Source of the DNA: Caldithrix abyssi DSM 13497
Lineage (GTDB): Bacteria; Calditrichota; Calditrichia; Calditrichales; Calditrichaceae
Reading direction: 5' to 3'
NCBI RefSeq assembly: GCF_001886815.1
Contig: NZ_CP018099.1
Coordinates: 3,098,501-3,162,500 of the forward strand
Length of the DNA stretch: 64,000 nt
Shown in pieces: positions 26,934-36,256 of this stretch (position 1 is the stretch's first letter; each line of letters starts with the position of its first letter). Below the pieces are notes generated by a model. It saw only the letters and a list, made by a program, of their open reading frames with translations, made no database searches and was not told where the DNA came from. The translations under genes and the position numbers were made by a program.

Positions 26934-28946
26934 TTACGAAAGACGCTCAGCGACGATTTCCGCCAGGTCTTTTACTTCAATGCCGGCATTGGTTTCGTTG
27001 GAGGCGTCGGTCAACATGGTTAAGCAAAACGGACAGGCGGTGGAAACCAGTTTAGCGTCAATCTGCTGCGCCTGCTGCAGACGTTTTCGGCGCACGGCTT
27101 CTTCGCCGGGCTCTTCTTCTTTCCACATTTGCGCGCCACCCGCTCCGCAGCAAAAACTGTTTTCACGGGCATTTTCCATTTCTTTTACACGGTTGAAACT
27201 CACCGCATTTAAAACGCCCCGCGGCGCATCGTATTCTCGATTGTGCCTTCCAAGATAACAGGGGTCATGAAACGTCAGACCTTCTATCTGACCGGTTTTA
27301 AGCTGCACTTTGCCCTGTGCAATCAGCTGGTTGATGAACTGGCTGTGATGCAGCACTTCGTACTCTCCGCCAAACTGCGGATATTCATTTTTTAAGGTGT
27401 GCAGGCAATGGGGGCATGTGGTTACAATTTTTTTCACCTTGGCTGCGTTTAAGTTCTGCACATTGTTTTCGGCTAACAAGGCAAACAGGTATTCATTTCC
27501 GGCCCGACGCGCGCTATCGCCGGTGCAGCTTTCGTCGTTGCCCAATACGGCAAAATTAACCTGCGCCTGATTGAGAATTTTGGTAAAAGCGCGGGCAATG
27601 CGCTGCCCTTTTTGATCAAAAGCGCCCGCACAACCGACCCAGTACAAAATTTCAAAATCGGGATTTTCCTTAACCGTGGGCACCTTTAATGTTTGATCGA
27701 CTTTGGTCCAGGCCAGACGGTCTTCATTCATATTCCACGGATTGCCGTTGCGCTCCATACCCACAAAAGCATTCTGCAGTTGTTTGGGAAATTGAGATTC
27801 CATCAGCACCCGATCACGCCTGATGCCCAGTAAATCGTAAAGCGGTTCGTTTCCAACCGGACACACTTCCACACAGGCGCCGCAGGTGGTACAGGCCCAG
27901 AGCGCCGATTCGCTAAGGGCAAACTCCAGAAAGGAGGGCAGATTTTCTTTATCGTTTAAAAGTTGTTGGCCATTGCTATTCAAAAAGTATCGTTTATTGA
28001 TCTCCAGGGCCGAAGGGCTCAACTCCTTGCCCGTGGTATATGCGGGACAAACCTCCTGGCAGCGATTGCACATGATGCAGGCATAGGCGTCTATCAGCTG
28101 ACCTATTTCCTGATGAGCCAGAGTGGCCTGACCAAACTGCTCGGCCTCTTCGTCTTCAAAATCGATGGGCTCCAGCAACGTATAGCCTTCCGGATGTTTT
28201 TTAAAAAAGAAATTGATGGGGCCCATAAACAGATGAGCGTGTTTACTGTACGGAAAGTAAGGAATAAAAGCCAGAATAAGCCCGATGGCCAGCCACCAGC
28301 AAAAGTGGTACAGAATATTCAGCGTATCGGGAGCCATTCCGATCCAAAGGTTAGCAAAAAAGGAAGCGGCGGGCTGCCAGGGATCGGCGCCTTTATGAGC
28401 CAGCAAAAAACTTTCGCCCAGCCAGCGGAAACCAACATGGAATAAAATAAACAGCCCCACGATTAAAGAATCGCGCTTAATTCCAGCGTCAACTTCTGGC
28501 AAAAGTCTAACATTTTCCCGAATTTTTAATTGCTCACTTTTAAATAAAAAGCGGCGGAGCAAAAAGATAGCCATGGAAACAACCGCCAGAACGCTGAAAA
28601 TATCGACAAACAGTACATACCATCTGCCCGGCGCACTGTGTCCGAAAAGCAGAAATTCGCTATCAAAGGCCCGAATCAAATCGCTTAAATTAACCAGAAA
28701 ATAAAGAATAAAAGTCCAGGCGATAAAGGCATGAATAAGACTGATTAAAAAGCGCGATTTCAAAACCGTATTTTGTAAGATCAGCACTTTAAGCGCTTTA
28801 AAAAATCGTTTGGCAGGATGATCTACCGTCAATTTCCCCTGCCCCGATTTAATAATTTTGAACATCTTGGAAAACGATTGGTAGGAAAAAAATGCGGAAA
28901 GCAGAACGGCTACGATTAATACCAGTTGTTCAATCAAAGACAGCAT
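26934..28946 (-). CDS. Membrane-bound (Fe-S) oxidoreductase, heterodisulfide reductase-like
   Basis: The 670-residue protein has an N-terminal membrane domain of about six helices (to about residue 245), resembling the gamma subunit of nitrate reductase. Two 4Fe-4S motifs follow (CIMCNRCQEVCP near 295 and CTTCGACVEVCP near 355). Then come two cysteine-rich CCG domains (GCAGAF, CPHCLHTLKNEYP, FHDPCYLGRH, FCCGAGGAQMW) as in HdrD/GlpC. Stand-alone proteins of this build pass electrons from electron-transfer flavoprotein or similar donors to membrane quinone. The electron donor is not encoded nearby. It is transcribed separately after a long gap from tamB. Confidence 0.88.
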   Translation of the reverse strand: MLSLIEQLVLIVAVLLSAFFSYQSFSKMFKIIKSGQGKLTVDHPAKRFFKALKVLILQNTVLKSRFLISLIHAFIAWTFILYFLVNLSDLIRAFDSEFLLFGHSAPGRWYVLFVDIFSVLAVVSMAIFLLRRFLFKSEQLKIRENVRLLPEVDAGIKRDSLIVGLFILFHVGFRWLGESFLLAHKGADPWQPAASFFANLWIGMAPDTLNILYHFCWWLAIGLILAFIPYFPYSKHAHLFMGPINFFFKKHPEGYTLLEPIDFEDEEAEQFGQATLAHQEIGQLIDAYACIMCNRCQEVCPAYTTGKELSPSALEINKRYFLNSNGQQLLNDKENLPSFLEFALSESALWACTTCGACVEVCPVGNEPLYDLLGIRRDRVLMESQFPKQLQNAFVGMERNGNPWNMNEDRLAWTKVDQTLKVPTVKENPDFEILYWVGCAGAFDQKGQRIARAFTKILNQAQVNFAVLGNDESCTGDSARRAGNEYLFALLAENNVQNLNAAKVKKIVTTCPHCLHTLKNEYPQFGGEYEVLHHSQFINQLIAQGKVQLKTGQIEGLTFHDPCYLGRHNREYDAPRGVLNAVSFNRVKEMENARENSFCCGAGGAQMWKEEEPGEEAVRRKRLQQAQQIDAKLVSTACPFCLTMLTDASNETNAGIEVKDLAEIVAERLS

Positions 28947-28992
28947 GAGCGCTTCCTTTGCATGGTTTATTGGACATTGGTTTATTTAAAAA

Positions 28993-30495
28993 TCACGCAA
29001 GCTTATTCAGTTTTTTCAGGGCGGCGGCAATTAAACGAACGCCAAAGCCCGTGGCGCCCTTCCCTAAAAAGTCGAAGTGTTTGATATCGTTTGCCGTACC
29101 TGCCATGTCGATATGCGCCCAGGTAACCTTATCGACAAAGAATTCAAGAAATTTGGCTGCTGTAATGGCGCCGCCCCACCGACCGCCAATGTTGGCAATA
29201 TCCGCAATTTCGCTCTTCAGGTCATCATGGTAAAACGTATCGGTGGGCATGGGCCATAAAAGATCGCCCGACTCTTCCCCGGCTTCGTACAGCGCCTGGC
29301 GCAAACTTTCGGAGTTACTGAACAGACCGGCGCGTTTATCGCCCAGAGCGACCATGCATGAACCGGTCAGGGTAGCAAAATCAATAATCAATCCCGGCTT
29401 TAGCCGGTCAATGGCAAAGGCGATGGCATCGGCCAGAATCAGACGGCCTTCGGCGTCTGTATTCAAAATTTCGATCGTTTTGCCGTTGTAAGCTTTAACC
29501 ACATCTCCGGGACGAATGGCCCCGCCGCCCGGCATATTTTCAACCAGTGGAACGACTCCGTAAACGTTAATACGCGGCTTGGCGTTTACGATGTAATCCA
29601 TGGCGCCGATCACCGCCGCCGCCCCGGCCATGTCGTATTTCATCTCGTGCATATTGGCCGACGGTTTGAGACTGATTCCGCCGCTGTCAAAGGTAACGCC
29701 CTTGCCAATCAATGCCACCGACTTTTTTGCCTCCGGCGAAACATATTTTATGATCAACAAATACGGTTCGTTTTTGCTGCCCTGACTCACGGCCAGCAGG
29801 GCGTTCATCCCTGCTTTTTCCAGATTTTCGCGATCAAAAATTTCTACCGTGCAATGATTGAATGGTTTAAAGTGCTTGACGACCGCATCTTTAATGAAAA
29901 GAGGCGTTGCAATATTGGACGGCTGGTTGGCCAAATTGCGCGCCAGGTAAACGCCGTGCATCACCTTGCGCGTTTTAATAACGCTCTGCCGAAATTTGGG
30001 CGAATATTCGTACTTTCCGCAAACGTAAATGTAGCGCGGCTCCACACCGGGCGCTTTTTCTTCTGACTTCAGCTCATCAAAAACATATTGTTTGTAAAGA
30101 ATGCCCTCGCTAATCTGTTCGATCGTCTTTTGCGTACAAAAAGGAAGATTTCCCAGATAGATGTGATTGCGGCGACTTTTAATGTCTTTTTGTTTAGCCT
30201 GGATCAGACTGCCAACTTCTCTGAATTTTACGGCGTCCGGCTCAAAAGAATCGCCCATTCCTATAAATAAAACACGTTGAATGGAGTTGGCAAATTTTGG
30301 ATAAAACAAGAGCGTTTCTTTAAACTTCCCCTTAAAATCCTTCATTTCGCTGAAAAACCATTCCATATCCTGCTGGATGCAGGGGGGAAACACAGAAAAA
30401 TCTTTTTTTCTTTTTTTAACGTACGTTTCGGTAAGCATTATTACCAGCAGATGAGAATTCAGGCCATAATCGGAAACGGTTGCTATCTGAAACAA
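28993..30495 (-). CDS. pepA: Leucyl aminopeptidase, M17 family
   Basis: The 500-residue two-zinc aminopeptidase removes N-terminal residues from peptides in the cytoplasm. The catalytic C-terminal domain shows GKGVTFDSGGISLKPS, MKYDMAGAAAV and the family signature NTDAEGRL (near 348), with LIDFATLTG after it. The N-terminal macro-like domain is divergent; its first strand, about DYGLNSHLLVIM, supports the start at 30495. It begins 15 bases after the deformylase stop, so def and pepA form an operon for trimming protein N-termini and peptides. Confidence 0.95.
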   Translation of the reverse strand: MFQIATVSDYGLNSHLLVIMLTETYVKKRKKDFSVFPPCIQQDMEWFFSEMKDFKGKFKETLLFYPKFANSIQRVLFIGMGDSFEPDAVKFREVGSLIQAKQKDIKSRRNHIYLGNLPFCTQKTIEQISEGILYKQYVFDELKSEEKAPGVEPRYIYVCGKYEYSPKFRQSVIKTRKVMHGVYLARNLANQPSNIATPLFIKDAVVKHFKPFNHCTVEIFDRENLEKAGMNALLAVSQGSKNEPYLLIIKYVSPEAKKSVALIGKGVTFDSGGISLKPSANMHEMKYDMAGAAAVIGAMDYIVNAKPRINVYGVVPLVENMPGGGAIRPGDVVKAYNGKTIEILNTDAEGRLILADAIAFAIDRLKPGLIIDFATLTGSCMVALGDKRAGLFSNSESLRQALYEAGEESGDLLWPMPTDTFYHDDLKSEIADIANIGGRWGGAITAAKFLEFFVDKVTWAHIDMAGTANDIKHFDFLGKGATGFGVRLIAAALKKLNKLA

Positions 30496-30510
30496 AACTC
30501 TGCCCTTTCT

Positions 30511-31011
30511 TTAATATTTCTCCGGAATTGCTTTTTGTGCGATCAGTAAATTTCTGCGAATGGGACTGATGCGATCTACAAATAAGATGCCGTTTAAATG
30601 GTCGATTTCGTGCTGCAAAATGCGGGATAACCAGCCGGAAAACTCCTGCGTAAAGCTCTCTCCCACTACATCCTGAAACTTCAACAAAATCGTTTCCGGA
30701 CGCGTAACTTCTTCGCGCACGCCAGGGATGGAAAGACATCCTTCTTCTACCACCCATTCTCCCGAAGCTTCAAGAATTTGGGGATTGACAAACACCCGTG
30801 GAAATTCGTTTTCCACTAATTCCGAAGCATCCACCGCAATGATCTGTCTGGAAATCCCGATTTGCGGCGCGGCCAGACCAATACCATCTTCCACATGCAT
30901 CACGTCAATCAGGTCTTCCGCAAAATTCTTTAATTTATCGTCAAATTCGGTAATCGGTTCGGCAACTTTGCGTAAAACAGGATCGCCGATATATCGAATT
31001 TTGTATTTCAT
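30511..31011 (-). CDS. def: Peptide deformylase
   Basis: The 166-residue iron/zinc enzyme removes formyl from the N-terminal methionine of new proteins. All three motifs are present: GIGLAAPQIG (about 44-53), EEGCLSIPG with metal-binding Cys (about 91), and LQHEIDHLNG with HExxH (about 132-137). The length is usual. It is the first gene of a two-gene unit with pepA; fmt is not adjacent. Confidence 0.96.
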   Translation of the reverse strand: MKYKIRYIGDPVLRKVAEPITEFDDKLKNFAEDLIDVMHVEDGIGLAAPQIGISRQIIAVDASELVENEFPRVFVNPQILEASGEWVVEEGCLSIPGVREEVTRPETILLKFQDVVGESFTQEFSGWLSRILQHEIDHLNGILFVDRISPIRRNLLIAQKAIPEKY

Positions 31012-31371
31012 CTACTTTTAACCTCCAAATATTAAGCGAAAATATATTAAATTTTTCTGAATTTAAAAAATTAAAAAACGCCTTTCCGCTGTTCTTTCTT
31101 CTGCGAACCAGACCGATAAACTATCATTTGACCTGGATTTTCTGCGCTTTTTTCGCAGAACTCTTTATTAGCGCGTTGACAGACCACTTGCAACAACATC
31201 TCTTTTTTTTTAAGCGCTGAAAATGTTCAAAAAACCGTTCGTCTCACAGGTTTGATTTGCAAACTCTTAAGCGATTAACAACGAACGGGGATTTCATGAA
31301 ATTCTTTCAAAACTAAAAAGGCTGGCGATATGCGTTTGCCAGCCTTTTGTTAATATCATTTAGACGACCGA
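31012..31371. other. Intergenic, 360 bp, with the rny terminator
   Basis: It contains the terminator at 31316-31348 and the promoter region of def-pepA, where I cannot assign boxes. A 7-base inverted repeat TTCTGCG/CGCAGAA with a T-rich loop lies near 31140-31160. No gene is seen. Confidence 0.5.
31316..31348 (-). terminator. Rho-independent terminator after RNase Y gene
   Basis: AAAAGGCTGGC (31316-31326) pairs with GCCAGCCTTTT (31338-31348). The stem is closed by A/T runs on both sides and lies 23 bases after the stop codon at 31372. Confidence 0.85.
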
Positions 31372-32961
31372 TTAATGTTCGAAATTCATATTATCTTCAA
31401 AATCATCAGTGTATTTGGAAATAATGGTCTGCCGAATAACGCACACTTTAATTTGCCCCGGAAACTCCATGGTTTCACGGATTTTACTGGCGATATCCGT
31501 AGAAAGCACCATAGCCTGTTCATCGGTAATTTTGTCGGGCTCGACAATAACTCTGATCTCCCGGCCGGCGGAAATGGCGTATGTTTTGGCCACGCCTTCA
31601 AACGAATTTCCGATTTCTTCCAGCTTGGTAATCCGTTTGGTGTAAGCCTCCAGAGTGTCGCGACGCGCGCCCGGCCTACTGCCGCTGATTTTGTCGGCTG
31701 CCGTTACCAGAACAGAAATGGGATGGATGGGCTCTGCTTCTTCATGATGCGCTAAAATGGCGTTTTTGACGATCTCGTGTTCTCTGCACGCTTCGGCCAG
31801 CTCCAGACCCAGGGTTACGTGGCTGCCCTCAGAATTATTACTGACTGCCTTGCCGATGTCGTGGAACAATCCGGCGCGTCGGGCCAGATTAACATTAAAG
31901 CCCAGCTCGGCAGCCATGGAACCGGCTATGTAAGCCACCTCTTTGGAATGCTGCAGCATGTTCTGACCGTAGCTGTAGCGGTATTTCAAGCGACCCAGCG
32001 CTTCCCTCATTTTGGGATGCACATTGGTAATTTTCAATTCGCGCAGCGTTTCTTCGGCGGCCTTCTGAATCGAACGGTTGACCTCTTTGGTCGCCCGGTT
32101 AACCATCTGCTGGATGGTATTAACATTGATGGTTTTACCTTTGATCAAATACTCCATGGCCAGGCGGGCGATTTCGCGCGCCACCGGATCATAGCCCGAA
32201 AGCACAATCAGTTCCGGAGTGTCGTCCACAATCACCTTAACGCCGGTTGCCTCTTCAAAAGCGCGAATATTGCGTCCTTCGCGGCCGATGATCATTCCCT
32301 TAAAACGTTCGCTGGGCAGCTCAACCGTGGCCAGCGTCGATTCCATGGTGAACTCGTAAGCTAAATTTTCGATGGCCTGAGCAATGATCTCTTTTGCCTC
32401 GCGTTGAGCCTTTTCTTTGGCTTCTTCTTTTATATCCTTTACCAGCTGAACCGCTTCTAACTTGGCCTGGCTTTCCAGGTTTTTCATCAATTCATGTTTG
32501 GCCTCTTCAATGGTAAGATTGGCGATCTTCTCCAGACGTTTATTCTGCTCTTCTATCAAAAAATCAACTTTTTTGTGTTTTTCGTACAAAAGTTGCTCCA
32601 GCTCGTTGATCTTCTTTTCCTTGTTTTCCAGCCGGGCTTCTTTAATTTTTAGCTGATTTTCTTCGCGTCTTAACGCTTTTTCGCGGCGAATGTTTTCATT
32701 TTCCAGACGCGAAGCCTTTTCTTCTTTTTGCCGGATCTCTTTTAAAAAGGCGTTGCGCTTTTGCTGCAATTCGGATTTTAATTTGTAATGACTATCGCGC
32801 CTGATCTTTTCGGCTTGCTTTTTAGCCTGTTCGATTATTTGATTGGCTGCCTGTTTTTTGCTGCGCAATAATGAACTGTAAATAAAGACGCCGATAAACC
32901 CGCCGGCAAGTAAGCTGATGATCATAGTTACAATTAAAGTCAGATCAAAATGTATGGCCAT
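31372..32961 (-). CDS. rny: Ribonuclease Y
   Basis: The 529-residue membrane-anchored endoribonuclease initiates mRNA decay. It has an N-terminal helix (LTLIVTMIISLLAGGFIGVFIYSSLL) and a long charged coiled coil (about 35-185). A KH domain (GMIIGREGRNIRAFEEATGVKVIVDDTPE) and an HD phosphohydrolase domain (ARRAGLFHDIGKAV, ILAHHEEAEP) follow. Length and order match the family. It is a single-gene unit with its own terminator. A second copy of the same family lies at the right end of the window. Confidence 0.95.
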   Translation of the reverse strand: MAIHFDLTLIVTMIISLLAGGFIGVFIYSSLLRSKKQAANQIIEQAKKQAEKIRRDSHYKLKSELQQKRNAFLKEIRQKEEKASRLENENIRREKALRREENQLKIKEARLENKEKKINELEQLLYEKHKKVDFLIEEQNKRLEKIANLTIEEAKHELMKNLESQAKLEAVQLVKDIKEEAKEKAQREAKEIIAQAIENLAYEFTMESTLATVELPSERFKGMIIGREGRNIRAFEEATGVKVIVDDTPELIVLSGYDPVAREIARLAMEYLIKGKTINVNTIQQMVNRATKEVNRSIQKAAEETLRELKITNVHPKMREALGRLKYRYSYGQNMLQHSKEVAYIAGSMAAELGFNVNLARRAGLFHDIGKAVSNNSEGSHVTLGLELAEACREHEIVKNAILAHHEEAEPIHPISVLVTAADKISGSRPGARRDTLEAYTKRITKLEEIGNSFEGVAKTYAISAGREIRVIVEPDKITDEQAMVLSTDIASKIRETMEFPGQIKVCVIRQTIISKYTDDFEDNMNFEH

Positions 32962-33836
32962 AATTTCCCTCGTTTCAATTTAATCTCTTTGCACTAATTA
33001 ACGTTTTACTTAATTTAAGTTTATAATGTTTCGGCAAAATTTTCTTTTATTTAATGTAATTTAATAAATTAAAACGTTTTTCTACAAATAATTATTCTGG
33101 AAGAAAAGAATTGCCCTGTTTAAAGTCCAAAAATGTAAAGAAAAAAAACATCTTTGCCCCTTTTAAAACTGCTTAAAACATCAGCCTTACTCATGCGCCC
33201 TACTGAAATGCGCTGCGTTCTGTTTTGGAAAGGGGCAAAAAACCATTAATAATATTTTTTCTCCCGCATTCCTAATTTAGCAGGGGATCTAATGAGTTTT
33301 AAATTTAACTCCATTACCTCCTTTTTTACAGATTTTAGAGTTCTACAAAATGTAAATTTTAGTGTCATTTCGAGGAGCGGAGCGACGAGAAATCTTTTGT
33401 TTTTGTTGAAGTTAGAAGATTTCTCATCCCGATAAATCGGGATTCGAAATGACATGTATGTGCATTTTGCAGAACTCTAACAGATGTATGAGCGCCGAAC
33501 AAACGTTTTTTAAGCTTTTGCTTATATTTCACGATTACTTGAAAATTAAATACTTAAAGCCGCTCATTTTTACAAAAACGTCATGATACAAAGCAGCGCC
33601 CTGTTCAACAAATAACTTTCTGAATGTCCCCCAAAATTTCAAACAAAGACCTTATAATCGATTGATATTTAAGAGAATACATTAGCTGAATGTATGAAAA
33701 ACTCACCCCCTTAATCCCCGGGGCTCTCCCAAAAGTCAAAGACAATGTATTTTTATAAATTTTTTCTTTCCCTCACCCCCTTTAATTCCCCCTCTCCCGA
33801 AAATCGCTGACCTTTACCCACACATAGCACCGTGGG
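32962..33836. other. Intergenic, 875 bp, repeats only
   Basis: It holds a 146-bp repeat copy (33335-33480), the left half of a broken MITE-like element (33620-33719) and the left end of the DruA-type insertion sequence (from 33792). The first 370 bases, upstream of rny, are AT-rich without recognisable sites. Confidence 0.6.
33335..33480. repeat. 146-bp inverted-repeat element, copy 1
   Basis: The ends are TTAGAGTTCTACAAAATG and its complement CATTTTGCAGAACTCTAA. An inner pair TGTCATTTCGA/TCGAAATGACA makes the whole a near palindrome. It is the reverse complement of the copy at 52995-53140 with only about two base differences. No clean target duplication is seen here, only CAGAT on both sides with one base of offset. 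Confidence 0.85.
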
Positions 33837-36162
33837 TTATGGGCCGTCTCGGCTTGAAGTAAAAATAATATACATCTCGGTTGCCGTATCCAATCGCTGT
33901 ATTCCTCGCCAGAGCGTTACTGTGCCAGGCTCGCCATCACTCTTTCTGCCTAAATGGCCTCCGATCTGACCTACCATACGGATGGCTTCTCGTAAACTCA
34001 TCGGCTCCTCCGGCGCTATGGGCGTCTTATGCACATAGCAATACAACGCTTTCCATTCCTCTTCTTTGAAAAATACGCTCGCCGGCGAATCCGGTATTTC
34101 ACGACCTAACATGGTCATATGATAAATGCGCCAGGCTACAACCATATCCACGGCTAAGGCCGTCTCTAAACGATCCGCACTGCCTAATTGACGATCTTTT
34201 ATGCGGCAGCCGCTCTTGAGCGTTCGATGATATATCTCGATACCCCAACGACGAGTGTACCACTGCACTCGTTGATAGGCATCAGTAAAATTCTCTACCG
34301 ACACCGTGGTCAATAACATCCACTCTATTGGACTCTTAATATCAGCTGGCGGATCGACCTCTCGGATATAAACAGCCCACACCTTAATGGGCTTAGAGGA
34401 CGAAAATCGTTTCGGCGGTTCTAAGTCTATCGACGAATAACGCAAGGACATCTTGGCCTCACGAGCCCTGATATTGCCCCTACGAGGAACATGAATTTGA
34501 AATTGACCGCGCTCTTCTTGACTGGACATGTAATCCCACAGATCAATTCCGGCCACTTTGCGATTGCGGCGCTTGCCCACGCGTACCAAAAGTCCTGCCT
34601 TGCTATCTTTCCTTTGAGCCTCATGAAATAATTCGTAGATATCCGCCTCTCGATCGCCCACGCTTACGATAAGCGTCTCCGGACATAACTTAGCGATCTC
34701 GTTGACCCGGCGATAACTACGTAACCATTTCATACTCTCTTTTTGCTCAATGGGTAATTCCTTCCGACGACGCGTCTTGCCTCGATCCTTCGGATCACGA
34801 GCCCATACCTGGGCATCCAATACGCCTAACGGCGTGCCATCCTCACTAAAGGCCAATGTATCATGTAAAATCAAGCCAATGCTCTGGTGATCTATATGGC
34901 TTGTCGGCCCCAAGTCTTTGGTCATGGGATGCGTGCTGTAGTCTAAAATGGTCGTGTCCTGAGGCGCTAAAACCACCTTGTGTTCTTTTATGCGATCTAT
35001 CGTCGCCTCGGTATGTGCATCTAAAATAATATCCATGGTTACCTTCTCGTTTTGAAAAAATCGATAGGCGCCCATCGTGCGCGCCTTACCACCACAGGCC
35101 TCCGGAATGTTGGCCTGCGGCTTGTTGTAAAAGTCATCCGCTATGGCGTACAAACGCTGTTTGAGACGATTGTCATATAAGCGAATGCTGCCAAATTCCC
35201 GCTCCGCCCAATTCGATGAGTCTTTGATTAATCGTCCTTGGCCTAAACCGTCCGCACTCTCCTGACACAAAATCTTTCGCCAGTTCCTTTGCAATGGATA
35301 AAGAAATACCTTTTTGGCGATACCGTCACGACGACCGCTGGTATTTCCTACATAAAGCCAGTTGGAAGCCAGGTAACCGATGCCTTTGAAAACACTAGAA
35401 TCCACATAACTTTCCACCAAAACCGGGCGATAACCATAACGACTCTCCCAATCGGTTCCAATACGCTGCAAGGCTTTACTCAACAGAAATGAAGCCAGAT
35501 TCTTGACCTTAACCGTAGGTACGATCAAAAAACGATCATTACTGATCACATACTGGATATTCTCCCTTCGCGCCTTTTCGCTCCAGCCAATATAGGCATC
35601 CCTGGCTCGTAATTTATAAGTCGCTGAACTAAAGCCTAAAGCGCCAATATAGCCATACTTCTCGCTTTTTACAATATAGCGAATCTGAGCGCCACAAAGT
35701 TTTGCGCTTTTAAGGTAATGGAAATTCTCTATTAACTGAAACCATGCGCGCGAATCCTTGCTGTAGCGGCTTTTGATCGGCTCGATTACAATTTCGCCTA
35801 AAACCGATAAATGGCCTTCAATGGAGGCGATTGGAACATCAAGCTTACGCTTTTTCTTTTTTTCAAAAGCATAGCTTTTTTTTCGTTCTGGTAATTTGAT
35901 TAAACCGCGCCGATCCAGCTCTAATAAGGCTTTACGGCAGCTCATCTCCTGGAATTTCCCATTGGGAGATTTCCAGTCCATCAGTTCGCATACCTCTCGT
36001 GATAATTTCCTACGAGATATCTGCGGCTGCCGGGCAATGATCGCATTAATACGTTTTAATATTGGTTCGCTAAAAATTTTCCCATATATTTGCATGTAGA
36101 AAATTTAACAAATTATTCCCCCTGTGTCAAGTGTGTGCCAGGTCCAGCGAAAATCGGGAGAG
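33792..36162 (-). mobile_element. Insertion sequence with DruA-domain DDE transposase
   Basis: Imperfect inverted ends: CTCTCCCGAAAATCGCTG-ACCT on the left and, as complement, CTCTCCCGATTTTCGCTGGACCT on the right. They give an element of about 2371 bp holding one transposase gene. Flanking bases (left TTAATTCCCC, right CTTACTATAT) show no target duplication, perhaps because a neighbouring IS110 insertion or a deletion changed one side. Confidence 0.75.
33837..36095 (-). CDS. Transposase: DUF4338 (DruA) domain fused to Tn5/IS4-type DDE domain
   Basis: The 752-residue protein has two parts. Residues about 1-270 match DUF4338, the DruA domain named from Druantia defence systems (IENFHYLKSAKLCGAQIRYIV, GALGFSSATYKLRARDAYIGWS, ESRYGYRPVLVESYVD). 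Residues about 285-752 form an IS4/Tn5-type transposase. It starts with the DNA-binding segment NWAEREFGSIRLYDNRL, and the DDE triad lies in APQDTTILDY, VGDREADIYELF and RRWGIEIYHRTLKSG. No stop or frameshift is present, so the enzyme could be active. The DruA part probably helps recognise ends or target; this is inference. Confidence 0.9.
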   Translation of the reverse strand: MQIYGKIFSEPILKRINAIIARQPQISRRKLSREVCELMDWKSPNGKFQEMSCRKALLELDRRGLIKLPERKKSYAFEKKKKRKLDVPIASIEGHLSVLGEIVIEPIKSRYSKDSRAWFQLIENFHYLKSAKLCGAQIRYIVKSEKYGYIGALGFSSATYKLRARDAYIGWSEKARRENIQYVISNDRFLIVPTVKVKNLASFLLSKALQRIGTDWESRYGYRPVLVESYVDSSVFKGIGYLASNWLYVGNTSGRRDGIAKKVFLYPLQRNWRKILCQESADGLGQGRLIKDSSNWAEREFGSIRLYDNRLKQRLYAIADDFYNKPQANIPEACGGKARTMGAYRFFQNEKVTMDIILDAHTEATIDRIKEHKVVLAPQDTTILDYSTHPMTKDLGPTSHIDHQSIGLILHDTLAFSEDGTPLGVLDAQVWARDPKDRGKTRRRKELPIEQKESMKWLRSYRRVNEIAKLCPETLIVSVGDREADIYELFHEAQRKDSKAGLLVRVGKRRNRKVAGIDLWDYMSSQEERGQFQIHVPRRGNIRAREAKMSLRYSSIDLEPPKRFSSSKPIKVWAVYIREVDPPADIKSPIEWMLLTTVSVENFTDAYQRVQWYTRRWGIEIYHRTLKSGCRIKDRQLGSADRLETALAVDMVVAWRIYHMTMLGREIPDSPASVFFKEEEWKALYCYVHKTPIAPEEPMSLREAIRMVGQIGGHLGRKSDGEPGTVTLWRGIQRLDTATEMYIIFTSSRDGP

Positions 36163-36256
36163 CTTACTATATTATAGTTGTCAACAAAAGGATGAAAGAA
36201 AAGACTATACTCCTTAAATTGTAAGCTGATTTAAAAAAAAAGAAAGGAGCATAGTC

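Noticed and set aside
33246-33455. 69-codon frame on the minus strand
   Set aside because: It lies within the 146-bp inverted-repeat element and continues only by chance; such frames are typical of this palindrome.
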